From NCBI GenBank assembly GCA_004369085.1, contig ML210158.1, forward strand, positions 186,001 through 250,000: a stretch of 64,000 bases of DNA, given 5' to 3'. Position numbers and translations under genes: made by a program. Within the stretch, counting starts at the first letter, position 1; each line of letters opens with the position of its first letter. This DNA comes from Coprinopsis marcescibilis. Taxonomy: Eukaryota; Basidiomycota; Agaricomycetes; Agaricales; Psathyrellaceae. Under the pieces are notes generated by a model. The model ran no database searches, was not told the origin of the DNA, and saw only the letters and a program-made list of their open reading frames with translations. Below are positions 22,457-34,593 of the stretch, in pieces.

Positions 22457-24827
22457 ATGGCATCTGAAGAGAAAAGATCTGTCGACGAGAAGGCCTACGC
22501 CGTAGAGACCGCGTCTGCGGACTCTCTACCTTCCTATGAGGAAGCGGCTGTAACGACTGGTGCCCCAACGGAGAAGATAAGTCCCCTGGGCTATCATGTA
22601 GACGCAGTCAGCGTCGTCTTCCTTGTCAGTGGTTTCGCTGGCTTCGTACAGTGGCGTTGAAACTGACGACGGGTATCTGCATTTGACAGAACATCAGCAA
22701 GATGATAGGCACCGGAGTGTTCACAACGCGTACGTCGGCCCAATTCTCTTTCAACCTCGACATGATTCTGAGCTGGAATTGACCTGCAGCTGGCTCTATT
22801 CTCAAGGGTGTTGGATCTGTTGGTTTGAGCTTGATATTCTGGGTCATTGGCTACTTTTTTGCTGGAGGTATTTGTTTTTCGTCGCAACCTTATTGACATA
22901 CAGCTCATCGTTGCCGATAGCGCAACTCGCTGTGTACCTGGAGTATGTCTCGTACTTCCCCCATAGATCCGGTGCGGACGTTGCATACCTCGAGAAGGTA
23001 CGTTCTTTGTCTTCGCAACCCACTCAACTGTATGGTAACCGTGAGTACAGGCATATCCTCGGCCACGTTTCCTCATGCCCACCGTGTTCGCCGTTCAATC
23101 GGTTCTGTTATCTTTCAGCAGCAGTAACGCCATCGGTGGGTCATCCACTAGCTTCTCCTCGATTCGAGTTTTGGCTTATGGGGTCTGACATAGTTCTGGC
23201 CCAATATTTATTGGTCGCGGGTGGCGCAGAGACAACGCCATGGCGAGTTCGGGGTCTTGCAGTTGGCGCATACACTGTGATCGTTTTGAGTGAGTGGGCA
23301 GCCAAGTTGTGTGTTTCCCGTGACTAATAGTTTTAAGTCGGAATTGCTAGCACGAAATGGTCGCTCAGACTCTCAAACGCCATCGGTGTTGTGAAGGTTC
23401 TGACTCTACTTTTGTAAGTGCTCTGGTCATCGGTTCAACCAGTATCTTGTTGATATCTACTTCTTAGTATCGCGATCACTGGCTTGGTCGTTCTGGGCGG
23501 TCACACTTCGGTGGTCGACCCGCATGCCAACTTCCGAAACTCCTTCCAAGGAACCAGCAGCAATGGAAATGGGTTGGCGACCTCCCTAGTGAAGGTCAAC
23601 TTCGCTTATTCTGGCTTCGAGGTTGGTTGTTTCTCGCATCTCAACTTGCTTGTGAAGTTCTGACTCGGATCCGTTGTAGAACGCCTTTAATGTTGTCAAC
23701 GAAGTCAAGGCACGTACACAAACGTCGTTGCCATCTTCACATGCTCATCTACTGTCCAGAACCCGGTCAAGACCATGAAGCGATATGCTCCCATCTCGCT
23801 CACAATTGTCTTCGTGTTGTACATGTTTGCAAACATTGCCTATTTTGCGGCCAGTGAGTTCATACATGGCCGGCTTCCATGTCTCCTTGCTGATGACATA
23901 CCTCAGTTCCAAAGGAGTCGATCAGAACGTCAAAGGAACTCACCGCTAGCTTGTTCTTCACCGCTGTGTTTGGAACCACACGAGCCGTTACCGCTCTCAG
24001 CACACTCGTTGCTGTAAGCAGCTTCGGAAACCTGTTGGCTGTCGTTATCGGTTCCTCGCGAATTATCCGAGAATGTGGAAGGCAGGGGGTTCTCCCTTAT
24101 CCTCGGTTCTGGGCTTCTACTCGTCCCTTCAACACTCCTCTTGGACCTTATCTCTTGAAGTGGGTCTTAACCGTGATAGTCATCATCGCTCCTCCTGCTG
24201 GAGATGCGTTTAATTTCAGTACGCCACGCGCTTCTATTCGGTTGTTACAACATACTAACTATTTCTTTGATCTCCAGTTGTCAACCTCCAGTCCTACCCC
24301 GCGAACGTGTTCAGTTTACTGTTGACTATTGGTCTATTCTCCGTCCGCAAGCGTCGACTGAGCATCGGAGCACCCCGCGCCGAGTTTCTGGCATGGAACG
24401 CTGTTTTGGCCTTCACAATGCTGGTAAACGTCTATCTGCTCGTTCTTCCTTGGGTTCCGCCCGAAGGCGGTATCTACGCCGGTGATGTAAGCTTCTTCTA
24501 TGCGACATACTGCATTGTAGGTTTGGCCATGTGAGTAACCTCCATAAAAGCACCTTTTGACCCACGATTCTTACAACACTTCGACTTCTTTTCAGTCTCG
24601 GCGTTTCTGGGGCCATCTATGCCCTCGTTATTATCGTATTGCCCAAGTACGGTAACTACACTTTTCGACAACTCTTGGAGAAGCTGCCAGACGGTGCGCA
24701 AACGAACCGGCTCGTCAAGGTTCCCAATTCGCAGTTGGCGGAGTGGGATGCTACCCACGACGAACAGGGTGATATTATCGACCCTACGACGGACAGACCC
24801 GTCCAGGCTGCTGTTCCCGCCCAGTAA
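22457..24827 (+). CDS. High-affinity methionine-type amino acid permease (Mup1-like, APC superfamily)
   Basis: Roughly nine exons encode about 570 residues with around 12 hydrophobic segments. The start ATG at 22457 opens an acidic cytosolic tail (MASEEKRSVDEKAY), followed by the Mup1-family signature ISPLGYHVDAVSVVFL and then NISKMIGTGVF at the first membrane helix. Further family landmarks: LAVYLEYVSYFPHRSG, SFSSSNAIVLAQYLL, FAYSGFENAFNVVNEVKNPV and SSFGNLLAVVIGSSR. The C-terminal cytosolic part runs to PVQAAVPAQ (stop ends at 24827). Mup1-type permeases import methionine and cysteine at the plasma membrane. Substrate assignment rests on family resemblance only. Confidence 0.87.
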
Positions 24828-25090
24828 ACTACTTGCAGCACCTTCGCATGTGCTACTGCAATGCCATCTGCGTCGTTAACGCTGCTATATCCCCAAACGA
24901 TATGTATACCTAGTTATGATGTATTACGCCATTTCTCTAATCAATGATGATGACCTTCACTCTCATACAATGTGACAACGAGATAAAGCAAGGTGGATCT
25001 AAATGGATTTTTCTGCGTTGTAAGAAAATCGCAATTACTTGAATACGTTACGAGCAAACTACGAATTACTGGTAACCCCAATGTAAATTT

Positions 25091-27897
25091 TCATTTAGGA
25101 GACGCTTGTTTCGCTCGCTTTCGTGTTATACCTTCCCGCCGTGCTTTATTTCGCTTCTCTGTCTCCTTCGTAGCAAGGTACCGCTCCTCTTGGAGGATTC
25201 CAACGACGGTTTGTGCCCCTGCGACGTCGCGATGCCGATGTAGAGCCTTGATGAACATCTTGTACAAGGGCTGGATGTGCTTCCGAAATGACGTCGGTCT
25301 TGGGACAACCGGGATGGTCGGGGCCCAGACAGAAGAGGATGGGGGATTGCCGAAGGGAGTGTCGTGTTGGAGGAGGAACTTTTGCGGCACAGGATAACCT
25401 CGATGAACAAGTTCATCGAAGAGGGCCCTCACATGTATTGTTTCCATACGCTTCTGTCCCATCAGAATACCTTTGACGATGATATTGACGGTGGCACAGT
25501 CGCTAATGAACCCATACTCTGTGCTGAGTACATCTCTTGTCTTGTGAATGTGGCGTAAAAGTCGTGCGTTACACCTTCCCTTGCGAATGCAACCGTGGAT
25601 GATAATGTTGCCTAGTATCGTTCGGGTCTTTCCGTCCATGTCTGCCCTGACCCGGCCGTACAACTTTCTCGCAGCATATAGTCGTTTATGCTTCACCAAA
25701 AACGAGACCGCGAAGCGCATGGTGGCGGGATATGATGGCCTGGTCTTGTCGGCTTTTTTCATCAATGTCATGACCTGCAGGGTGGCCTTACGCGGCGTGC
25801 GCGTGCGCGAAAGTGAAACCCGCAACATTCTCTCCTTTTGAGTCCTCCAACGACCTTCGTTGACCGGCACTTTGATGGCTACACCCAACATGTCCGAACT
25901 GACGAGCTTCGCTGAAAGCTTGCGGGAAAGATCTGCGACACCTGGGCCAGTAAAATGCTTTCGAGAAAACTGGAAAAGGCGAAGGGCATCCTTTGCGTTT
26001 TGATGGCGGACCAAAGACCGGGCGTATCGTCGAATACATCGCTGAGTGAAGAACTGTGGGTCGTGTTTATAAATGAGAGCAATGGTGTCGACCGCACTCG
26101 AACCATGTTGAGCAGCAATCATGAGATTGAGGAAGTAACGGATGGGATATTTAACGGAGGAAGGTGGCGGAGAGGAATTGTAGAGTTGGTCGATGGCCTG
26201 TGCGACGCGTCCAATAACCTGCGGGTCTACCTTCTCAAGTCTGCGGGTTTGGAATACCCGAAGGATTGAAACAAGCAAGGTCTCCCATTGCGCCGTGGTT
26301 AGACGTTTGTCGGATAGGAAGTTGAGTGCTGAGTCCCATGTTTCGTTATGTGCCAATCTAGCGCCCAGAAGCACGGAAGTTTCCGGTAAAGCATAAATTT
26401 GATGTGCTGCGATGAATGTATGAAAGTCGTATGCGTGCTCTACGCCCCATGGAATGAGTGATTTGAGGACCGATGACATTGATGTGGGCATCGGGGGACC
26501 TCCGGCCAAAATGCTCTGCAAGTAAGGGAAGATGTAACCCCAGTTGTAATCCCGACACTTGGCTAACGAGGCGAAATATACAGAAATGACGTGGAGAATC
26601 TGTGACTGGGCGGACGGTGATGCGTTTTCTGACCAAGACCACAGACTGTGCTTTCTACCCCACCTGAACACCGCATGAAGGAGTTTCTCGTCAAGAATCC
26701 AACCTGCAATGGAAAGTAAAGCAGAAAGCACGGCGCGCTGAACGCCGAGCGGGGGCTGCGACAGTTCTGAAGATTCTTGCCACGTTTGCCACAACTGATT
26801 TGCGACGGCTTGTAGTCCAGAGGTAAGCGATGAGGTGTCGTTGGCCGAGACGTTGAGCTCCCATAACGTAGCACGAAGGAATGACACAAACAACACGAAT
26901 CGGAATGTTTGCGATTGCGTGCAGGAGTTCACCGGAGCGACTTCGATGTGCTGGACGCGATTGTCTGACGTCATGGTCATGGCAAGGAGTAGGAGGTTCT
27001 CCCACCGTGTCGATGTCGATAGTCGGGAATCGAAAGCCTGGAGCGATTGCTGAGAAATCCATCCGATGCAGGAAACTGATTGGCTAGAAGGGTATACGTT
27101 GCTGAAGACGGTTGAAGCTAAGAGGACCTTGAGGTCATTCGAGTTGAGACCTTCTTCGCGGGCCTGTTGAGCTTGTCGTGTGTTGTGACCAACTCGAAGC
27201 TGAAATGCCGCAGTCCGATAAGAAACGAATTTAAGAACGCGTTCTTGCAAGGCTGGGTCAGGTTCCGTACCCAGTTCCAACAGGGCCCGCCAGAACATGT
27301 TGGCGTAGTCTTGCGGTACCTCAGCCCTATGCTCCAACAAGTCGCACAAGAGATGTACAACTGGCACAAGGTGTCGCGAAGGGCGTTCCAGTGTCACACG
27401 AAAAAAGGCGAGATGGACTTCGTTGTCGCAAATATTTCTGACTTGTAAATAGAGTGAGATGACCAGTTTCAAGTCTACTCAGAGCAGCGGGAGAAGAATG
27501 GTCAATTTCGATATCATTTCCAAGTCGTTCCAGACTTACCCGAAGATGACTTTCGGTGCTGACTGGCGCGAAGGAGAGATTGTAGATTAGCCAGAGTTGC
27601 TGATTGACGGAGGTCAACACTTGAACCGAGTTCCACCAAACTACGCGTCTTGGAAGACCCAGAGCTGGTGGACAGCAAGCTCTGTTGACCATATACCCTC
27701 TGCATTTCCGACCGTCTACGTGGTCGGTTAAGGGGAATTCGAGGTTGTGAGGGTGAAGGGTCTACATTTCTGAGCTGGGGTGTGTTCAGAGGAGTCCGCG
27801 AGATTGATGCGTAAGTTGCACTACGAAGCGAAAGATTAGTACCGCGCCCGTTACTTAGTGTTGAACGAAGTGTACCAATAGGCGCTTTTACTGCCAT
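25091..27897 (-). CDS. Large helical-repeat protein, possibly PPR-like and mitochondrial
   Basis: Exon 1 starts at the ATG at 27897 and reads MAVKAPIGTLRSTLSNGRG, an Arg/Ser-rich, acid-poor leader that fits a mitochondrial targeting sequence. After one intron (donor GTAAGT near 27543, acceptor near 27451) a single long exon runs to the stop at 25091. The product is about 900 residues. It is almost entirely helical, without catalytic motifs. Segments such as RYARSLVRHQNAKDALRLF and AVSFLVKHKRLYAARKLYGR have the spacing of degenerate pentatricopeptide-type repeats, and the C-terminus is very basic (KRNKARREGITRKRAK). Such fungal proteins often act in mitochondrial RNA metabolism, but I cannot assign a function. 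Confidence 0.7.
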
Positions 27898-28398
27898 GTT
27901 CCAGACCAACGCGGAACGACGACTGGAAACATCGTAACATTCCATTGCATGTCCCAATCGCCAGCAACAACGCGTGCAGGCACGCACTGCGAGACGATCT
28001 CGCAGCTATGGGCGACGTGCAGTGTGGTTTAAAGGAAGGAAATTCTCCAAGCGCTAACTTGTTCGCTGTCAAAGGGTCCGTGCGACAGACGGAATCTGCC
28101 GGGATTCACGTGACGGTAAACCTTAATTATCTTCTCACGCTCCGAATCCACAGAAAGTCAGGACATTGTGATCGCTGCAACTTACGCTCTCGACAAGTCG
28201 CCTTTAAAAATCCATTGGCACTACCAGGTGCGAACTTGCCGTACAAAATGCGTAAACGCAGTGCTGACGTTCTTTCTAGGAGCAGAGGTCAATAGGGAGG
28301 CACTTTTCGCGCACTTAAAAGAAGTCAATTTGTATGTCATTTGTGGCATAAATTCGTATTATGTTGCTAATAGCCAACTTCAGTTCAAAACAATCAAA
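27898..28398. promoter_or_regulatory. Divergent promoter region, helical-repeat gene / RPP0
   Basis: This 501-bp spacer lies between two head-to-head start codons. No recognisable coding sequence is present. Confidence 0.45.
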
Positions 28399-29442
28399 AT
28401 GGGAGCATCTCGAGCAGACAAGGCGGTTTACTTCGAAAAGCTCAAGGAACTTTTGAACAAATTCCGTGAGTACTTTCCTAGTATACATATGAACGTTTGC
28501 TCAAGTCATTCCAGCCTCCATCTTCATCGTCAACGTTGACAATGTTGGATCCAACCAAATGCATCAGATCCGTGTTGCTCTTCGCGGCAAGGGTGTCGTC
28601 TTGATGGGAAAGAACACCATGGTTCGCAGGGCCTTGCGCACTGTCCTCGCCGAGTTCCCTCAGTACGAGAAGCTCCTCCCCCACGTCAGGGGCAACATCG
28701 GTTTCGTTTTCACCGCTGAAGACCTCAAGGAGATCCGTGAAATCATCACCGCCAACAAGGTTGCAGCCCCTGCTCGTGCTGGTGCTTTGGCTACCGTCGA
28801 TGTTTCCGTCCCTGCCGGTAACACCGGTATGGAACCCGGAAAGACCTCTTTCTTCCAGGCTCTCGGTATCCCTACCAAGATTGCTCGTGGTACCATCGAA
28901 ATCGTCTCCGACGTCAAGGTCGTTGTCGCTGGAACCCGCGTTGGTACCTCCGAAGCTACCCTCCTCAACATGTTGGGCGTCTCGCCATTCACTTACGGAA
29001 TGTCCGTCGTTCAAATCTACGATCGTGGCAATGCATTCTCTCCCGACGTTCTCGACGTTGACGAGGCTGAATTGGTTGACCGCTTCTTGGCCGGTATCAA
29101 GACCATTGCTGCCATCTCCTTGGCCCTCAAGTACCCCACCATTGTCTCTGTCAGCCACTCATTGGTGAACGCCTACAAGAACCTCTTGGCCATCTCTCTC
29201 GCCACCGAATACACCTTCGACGGATCAGAGAAGGTCAAGGAGTACCTCGCCAACCCCGAGGCATTCGCCGCTGCCGCTCCTGTTGCTGCCGCTGCTGCTG
29301 CTGCTTCTGACGCCCCCAAGGCCGAAGAGAAGGTCGAAGAGGAGGAGGAAGGTTCCGACGACGATATGGTAAGACGATTCCGTCTACCTGAACTGACTGG
29401 GTACTCACGCACGTTTGACAGGGCTTTGGTCTCTTCGATTAA
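28399..29442 (+). CDS. RPP0: 60S acidic ribosomal protein P0 (uL10)
   Basis: Three exons: [19 protein letters not shown] at the ATG 28399, a long central exon from about 28514, and a tiny last exon giving GFGLFD and the stop at 29440-29442. Typical P0 segments are present: [40 protein letters not shown] and [10 protein letters not shown]. The end is an Ala-rich hinge and an acidic [17 protein letters not shown] tail, the conserved P-stalk tail that recruits translation factors. Codon choice is strongly biased to C-ending codons, as expected for a highly expressed gene. P0 anchors the P1/P2 dimers on the large subunit. Confidence 0.96.
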
Positions 29443-29758
29443 ATTTGTATTCCGGAGTTCCACCGTCTGCAACGTATCGCTCATGTGTAGTTCATGTGTT
29501 TTCCATAATGAATATGCTACGATTTCCTACTTCTCACCAACCGTGAAATACCGGGATCGCGGATGCAAAGCGTGTGCGGCATAAGCTCGGATTGAGATAT
29601 GATGAAACGATGACGGAGTATCGTGGGCAGCTGTGACTTGGGTCAAATACAGTCTTGTTTGTCAATTGCCTCCTTAGCCACTTATCCCAGTTTGGCAGAC
29701 GCCCTTGGTTTTTTACACCTTTCTCCTCTACCGTCTCGTTCTCTTCGATAACACAACA
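29443..29758. other. Intergenic, RPP0 3' and TPS1 promoter
   Basis: A spacer of 316 bp between co-directional genes. The part before the TPS1 start is pyrimidine-rich, as is common for highly expressed basidiomycete genes. Confidence 0.4.
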
Positions 29759-31582
29759 ATGGCTTCTCCAGTCAGCTCGCCACCGTTGACTTCGGCTGCA
29801 GACTCTGCAGGTGGCCACCTCATCGTCGTCTCCAACCGTCTCCCTGTAACTATCAACAAGGACGCCAATGGCGAGTACCACTTCAAGATGTCATCGGGAG
29901 GATTGGTATCCGCCCTCTCTGGCTTCAAGAAATCTCTCAATTTCACTTGGATCGGCTGGCCTGGGTTTTCTATCCCCCTGAAAGACCGCCCCATCGTCGA
30001 CAAGCGTCTCAAGGAAGAATACTCATGTCAAGCGGTATATCTTGAAGATGACGTCGCCGATCGTCACTACAACGGATTCTCGAACTCCATCCTCTGGCCG
30101 CTATTCCACTATCACCCTGGTGAAATGAACTTTGACGAGGAGAATTGGCTGGCATATCGGCAGGCCAACCAGCAGTTTGCAGAAGCCGTTCGTCTACACA
30201 TAACTCCTGGGGCGATGGTCTGGGTGCAGGACTACCATCTGATGCTACTGCCCATGCTGTTGCGCGGTTTGATCGATGGGCGGGACTCGGTTGGAGAGTT
30301 CACTTCGGAGGAATTGTCGAAAATCACGGAGGGTATTGTCGAGGAAACGACTGACTACGATCAGCCTCGCATACCTAACGTGAAGATCGGGTTTTTCTTG
30401 CACACCCCGTTCCCTAGTAGTGAGATCTACAGGTTAGTTTGTGTCTGGTTTTCTGGGATACTGCGGCTAATAATCTGTCAGGATTCTTCCCGTTCGACGC
30501 GAAATCCTTTTGGGAGTTCTGTATTGCGATCTGATTGGCTTCCATACCTACGACTATGCAAGGCATTTCTTGTCGTCCTGCACGCGTATTCTCAACCTTC
30601 CGACTATGCCAAACGGTGTCGAGTTTGAAGGGAGGCTTGCGCACGTCGGAACATTCCCCATTGGTATCGAACCAGCCAGCTTCATTGACGTACGACAGCT
30701 TGCTCTTCATCCCTTTGGCAAACCTGTGCTAATCAGCCCCTAACGTAGAATCTCAAACGGCAAGGTGTCCAAGATCGTATAACTCAATTGGAACAGCGAT
30801 TCAGGGGTGTCAAGGTAATCGTCGGCGTGGACAGGCTGGACTATATCAAAGGAGTTCCGCAGAAATTGCATGCTCTGGAGCTATTCCTGACACAGCATCC
30901 AGAATGGATCGGAAAGGTTGGCTTTTGCGGAGTCCCCAGAACATCAAAAGCTAATGTTCGCTTCTAGGTCGTTCTCGTCCAACTGGCTGTACCTTCTCGC
31001 CAGGACGTTGAAGAATACCAAAACCTGAGGTCGACTGTAAACGAGTTAGTCGGGCGAATCAACGGAAGGTTCGGAACGGTCGAGTTCATGCCCATCCATT
31101 TCATGCACAAAAGCTTGGCCTTCGACGAGCTCTGCGCCCTTTACGCCGTTAGCGACGTCTGCCTTGTCTCAAGTACTCGTGATGGAATGAATCTGGTGAG
31201 TATTTTATTTCAAATCGTGGGCTTGTATTAATCTAATTGCTTGTTCTTTACATAGGTTTCTTACGAATACATCGCATGTCAGCAAGCTCGCCAGGGGGCT
31301 ATGATTCTTTCAGAGTTTGCCGGAGCCGCTCAAAGCTTGAACGGATCGATCGTCGTTAACCCTTGGGACTCACAGCAAGTTGCAGATGCGATCCACGAGG
31401 CGGTGACCATGGACGCTGCCACACGTGCTGAGAACCACCGCAAGCTCTTCAAGTACGTCAACAAATACAGCGCATCGTTCTGGGGAAGCAGCTTTATTCG
31501 GGAGATGGGCAAGATTGTGTCTCAGAACCCGAATATCAAGGACGATGCAGTGACTGCCAACGCCAACGGATCGGCGGCTTAG
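29759..31582 (+). CDS. TPS1: Trehalose-6-phosphate synthase, UDP-forming (GT20)
   Basis: The enzyme makes trehalose-6-phosphate from UDP-glucose and glucose-6-phosphate in the cytosol. About five exons are seen, from the ATG at 29759 to the stop at 31580-31582, giving about 530 residues, the usual length of a single-domain Tps1. GT20 landmarks in order: VVSNRLPV, GGLVSAL, WIGWPG, NGFSNSILWPLFHY, VWVQDYHLMLLP, FFLHTPFPSSEIYR, IGFHTYDYARHF, VGVDRLDYIKG and EFAGAAQSLNGS. There is no C-terminal phosphatase domain, so this is Tps1 rather than Tps2. It lies 316 bp downstream of RPP0 on the same strand. Confidence 0.96.
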
Positions 31583-34199
31583 GGCATGGGCCCATAAGGA
31601 ACCGAGAAATGGCTCCTTTGCACATCTTCCATGGACGTGTTATAAACAATGGTGTCTGTACTTTAGACTTCTATCTTTCGTGCGCTTGTGCGCATTTGTT
31701 CGTGATCTTGGTTAGCCGAGCTCTTCTTTCGCTTTGAAAACCTGTACCAAATAAAATTATGTATGTATGTACTACCTTGTCATAGATAGGCATAGAAAGT
31801 CTTGATCTTGTCGATAGCTGCTAAAGTATGACTTCAATTTTGCACTTCGGGCGATCTGGATATGTACTGAATTGCCTTCATTGTCTCTGTATACGGGATT
31901 GTGGATTCTATTGTGTCGATTAAGCCGTCTGGGCTAAGCTCATCGTGCCCAGATCTGTCCAGCTCTCATCGCACTCACTTCGAACGCATTGCCCTTTAGT
32001 CCATGGCCATGGGTACTAGTTCCGACTGATTTGGCGTATACATCTCGTTTCGAGCTTGCGGTGGGGCAGGGTTCCTTCCGTCTGGCATTTTCGCCGCAAC
32101 TTCCTGTTTCCTTTCGGCGCAAATGGCAGCAAGGTCGAGTAGTCGCCGTGAACACGGGGAATTGACCCCGATAGATTCTCGAGTCAGGGGATCATCTGCT
32201 TACCCCCCTCCTCATGCCTGAGGCTGTTCAAGGGAATCGACGGTAATACTAGGCCGTGCCGCACCTTCTTTGATGATGTGCAAGCCTTTAGCGTGCCGCT
32301 TTCCGCGTAGGTTTCAGCGGCTGCGCGACATATGCGTGTTTAGTTGGCTTTCTTTGCGATGATACTGAAGGTGTTACCAAGATCTAACGTTAACCCCGCC
32401 GCGACCACAAAGGAAGCGACTCGGAATACAGCTTTTGAGACGCCACTGCGCCGCTGCGACGTGGACCATTGTTTGAGATAAGTAAGAGTTCCGAACAGCG
32501 ACGGTCATCTCTCCAGCAGGCGCGTTGCAACTCCTTGGAGAACGGCCCGGTTGTTAGTTTTGATGGCTTGAGTTATGAACTGTGGGCGCTAACCCATCAA
32601 GGATTCGCTAAAAGTGGCCATCAATTTCAAGGCTTCCAGGGTATCAAAATGACGAACCTTGTATTTATCGCATTTCGAGGGTATAAGAGGCGGCGTTTGC
32701 ATTACAAGAATCGGCAGCTTGTCGCGAGTGCTGTAGATAGAACGACGATACCATGTGAGACGCCGCAATCGCCACACTGCGCACACTGGACCACTTCTAA
32801 GGCAAGGCACATGTCCCAACTATGTCACGGTAGTGAACTCGAACGTTTGTCATTGAATACCGCTGCGATAGCTGTGACCTCCGAAAGTTCACGAACCAGT
32901 TCAGTTCCTCAGAAGCTGGTGAGTTAGTATTGGGTACCTGAAATTAGGTCCGACATACGCTGCGCACTGAAAGTTTTCAATGCAATGCACGCGTCGGAGA
33001 CGGATCCGACTTTTGACAACCGAACATTGTGTTCCGATGAGACATCATTTGTCATTGCCTGAATAGGCGCCTAAGCGGTGCAATTGTGGCTGGCAATTGA
33101 CTATATGGACGGAGTGACATCTAAGTACCTTTGGCATGGAAATCAAGAGCCAGTGTTGATAATCAGGCCGGGGGATTATTTAACCGTTTTGCGTAAGACA
33201 TAATCCACTTCATTGACCGGCGTCGGTGAACAGTCGCCATGGCCTTTACAGCCTTTACAAGCGCCAAGCATTCGTTTGTGCTGTCACGTTCTCCGCAGTG
33301 TTTACTTCCTTACTTCTAGAGGGAATGATAGGATGGAGGCATGGAGTGAGGGCACATAGAATTGAGTGGTTGCCTAATCGTGACCCTGGAATTCAGACGG
33401 ACATAGGTTGGCGTGGGACTCAGACACGGCACAATGGTGTGCAACAGTGTCAGCTAAACTTGCCAGCCTTCGTTCTGGGAAGGAAAACACGTATTGGGCA
33501 TGCCTACCCTGGACATCATGTTGAATCGACTTGCCTTGCGTTCTATTTCGCGGATATTCTGCCCCAGCTGTGCACTGCCTTGTCGACAAACTTGCGTACA
33601 TCGAAATCATAGGCAGGTAGGGGCCCCAAGTCCGCAAACACCTGGGGCCCTCAGAATCAAATTCACCAAAGAATTGTGTAAGTGTAGGTGCTCACTGAGG
33701 TGTCATGTTGACAATGATGGTTAGACGCTGGATATATGCATCATGAACTGGTTCGAGTCAAAAATGGGGGTGCCTATAATTAGTGCAGCTGTAGACCCTG
33801 GCATCTAGCACATAGCAGGCATTCGGGGCTCGGAAATACAACGGTAAGTCATACGTTGTCCTTGACACTGGACAGGGGTTGCAAATTTTGCCAATGAGAC
33901 CATTAGAGGCAGCAAGCTATCATTGTCGTTCGACATTGAATCGCTCAGGGGTTGCCCGCTTACGTGCCTGTTACTTCACTTCGAAATAAGATTGGTGCGT
34001 ACTGGGAGGGGAAATGGACTTCATGAGTCACCCGAAGAAGGTTGTGGTGGGAATGGTTTTAGGTCCGGGAACAATAACACGAACGAAGCAGTGCGGCAAC
34101 GGACGAGAAGACCGTCAGCAGGTCGCTTCTGGCCTTGAGGGGCAAGAAGAACCTGGCTTTCAGGTCCAAAAAAACATATAACAAAAGTCAATGCAAAAA
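31583..34199. other. Gene-poor stretch
   Basis: No gene could be supported over 2.6 kb. Open frames at 32469-32927 and 33226-33612 have no recognisable content. A short near-palindrome of GGGGCCCC type lies around 33615-33650. A frame around 33840 reads SYVVLDTG, vaguely like an aspartic-protease active site, but nothing around it supports a protease. The last bases hold the Pol III terminator of the tRNA (AAAAA at 34195-34199 on the plus strand). Confidence 0.45.
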
Positions 34200-34301
34200 C
34201 GACGAACCTGGGACTCGAACCCAGAATCTCCAGCTAACGTTTCGAGTGCGGAATCCGCACACCACCGGAAACTGGCGCGTTAACCATTACGCTAGCCCGC
34301 C
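34200..34301 (-). tRNA. tRNA-Arg (anticodon CCG) with a 29-nt intron
   Basis: On the minus strand the acceptor GGCGGGC (34301-34295) pairs with GTTCGTC at the 3' side (34207-34201) using G-U pairs. The D-arm is TAGCGTAATGGTTAACGC. The anticodon stem CCAGT (34275-34271) pairs with GCTGG (34234-34230), and the loop starts TTCCGG, giving anticodon CCG at 34268-34266. The intron occupies 34264-34236, between positions 37 and 38 as in all eukaryotic tRNA introns. It contains a perfect 6-bp hairpin (GTGCGG / CCGCAC). The T-arm is CTGGGTTCGAGTCCCAG. A run of five T follows on the minus strand, the Pol III terminator. Confidence 0.9.
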
Positions 34302-34500
34302 ACTCGCCGGCAAAGGTTAGGGAGGGTACAATATCGACACGGTTGCATGGAAAGCTGTTGCCAGCGAAGTACATTGTTCCACCTTTCTGGACTGTAGAAT
34401 ATCGGTTTTGCTTCTGAAGGCAGAGCAAGGAGATATGAGTAACCGGAACCAATGCGGAAGCTTCTCAGGTGCTTAGCTATGTACAGTCGACACCGTCTTA

Positions 34501-34536
34501 TCCCATAACGGTTGGGGGAAGCCCAAGGTTATGGGA
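34501..34536. repeat. Perfect nested inverted repeat
   Basis: TCCCATAAC at 34501-34509 is the exact reverse complement of GTTATGGGA at 34528-34536. Inside it TTGGG pairs with CCCAA. The whole could fold into a hairpin of about 14 bp with a small loop, 38 bp before the assembly gap. Confidence 0.7.
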
Positions 34537-34573
34537 TTTCACGGGGTATGGGTTCAGGAGGGGACTTCCGTAA

Positions 34574-34593
34574 NNNNNNNNNNNNNNNNNNNN
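34574..34593. other. Assembly gap (20 N)
   Basis: Twenty consecutive N mark a scaffold join of unknown true size. Sequence on the two sides may not be adjacent. Confidence 0.99.

Noticed and set aside
28478..29158. 226-codon minus-strand frame
   Set aside because: It is a shadow of the C-biased codons of ribosomal P0.
33830..33960. SYVVLDTG segment resembling an aspartic-protease active site
   Set aside because: A single short match with no second active site, no signal peptide and frame breaks all round; chance is likely.
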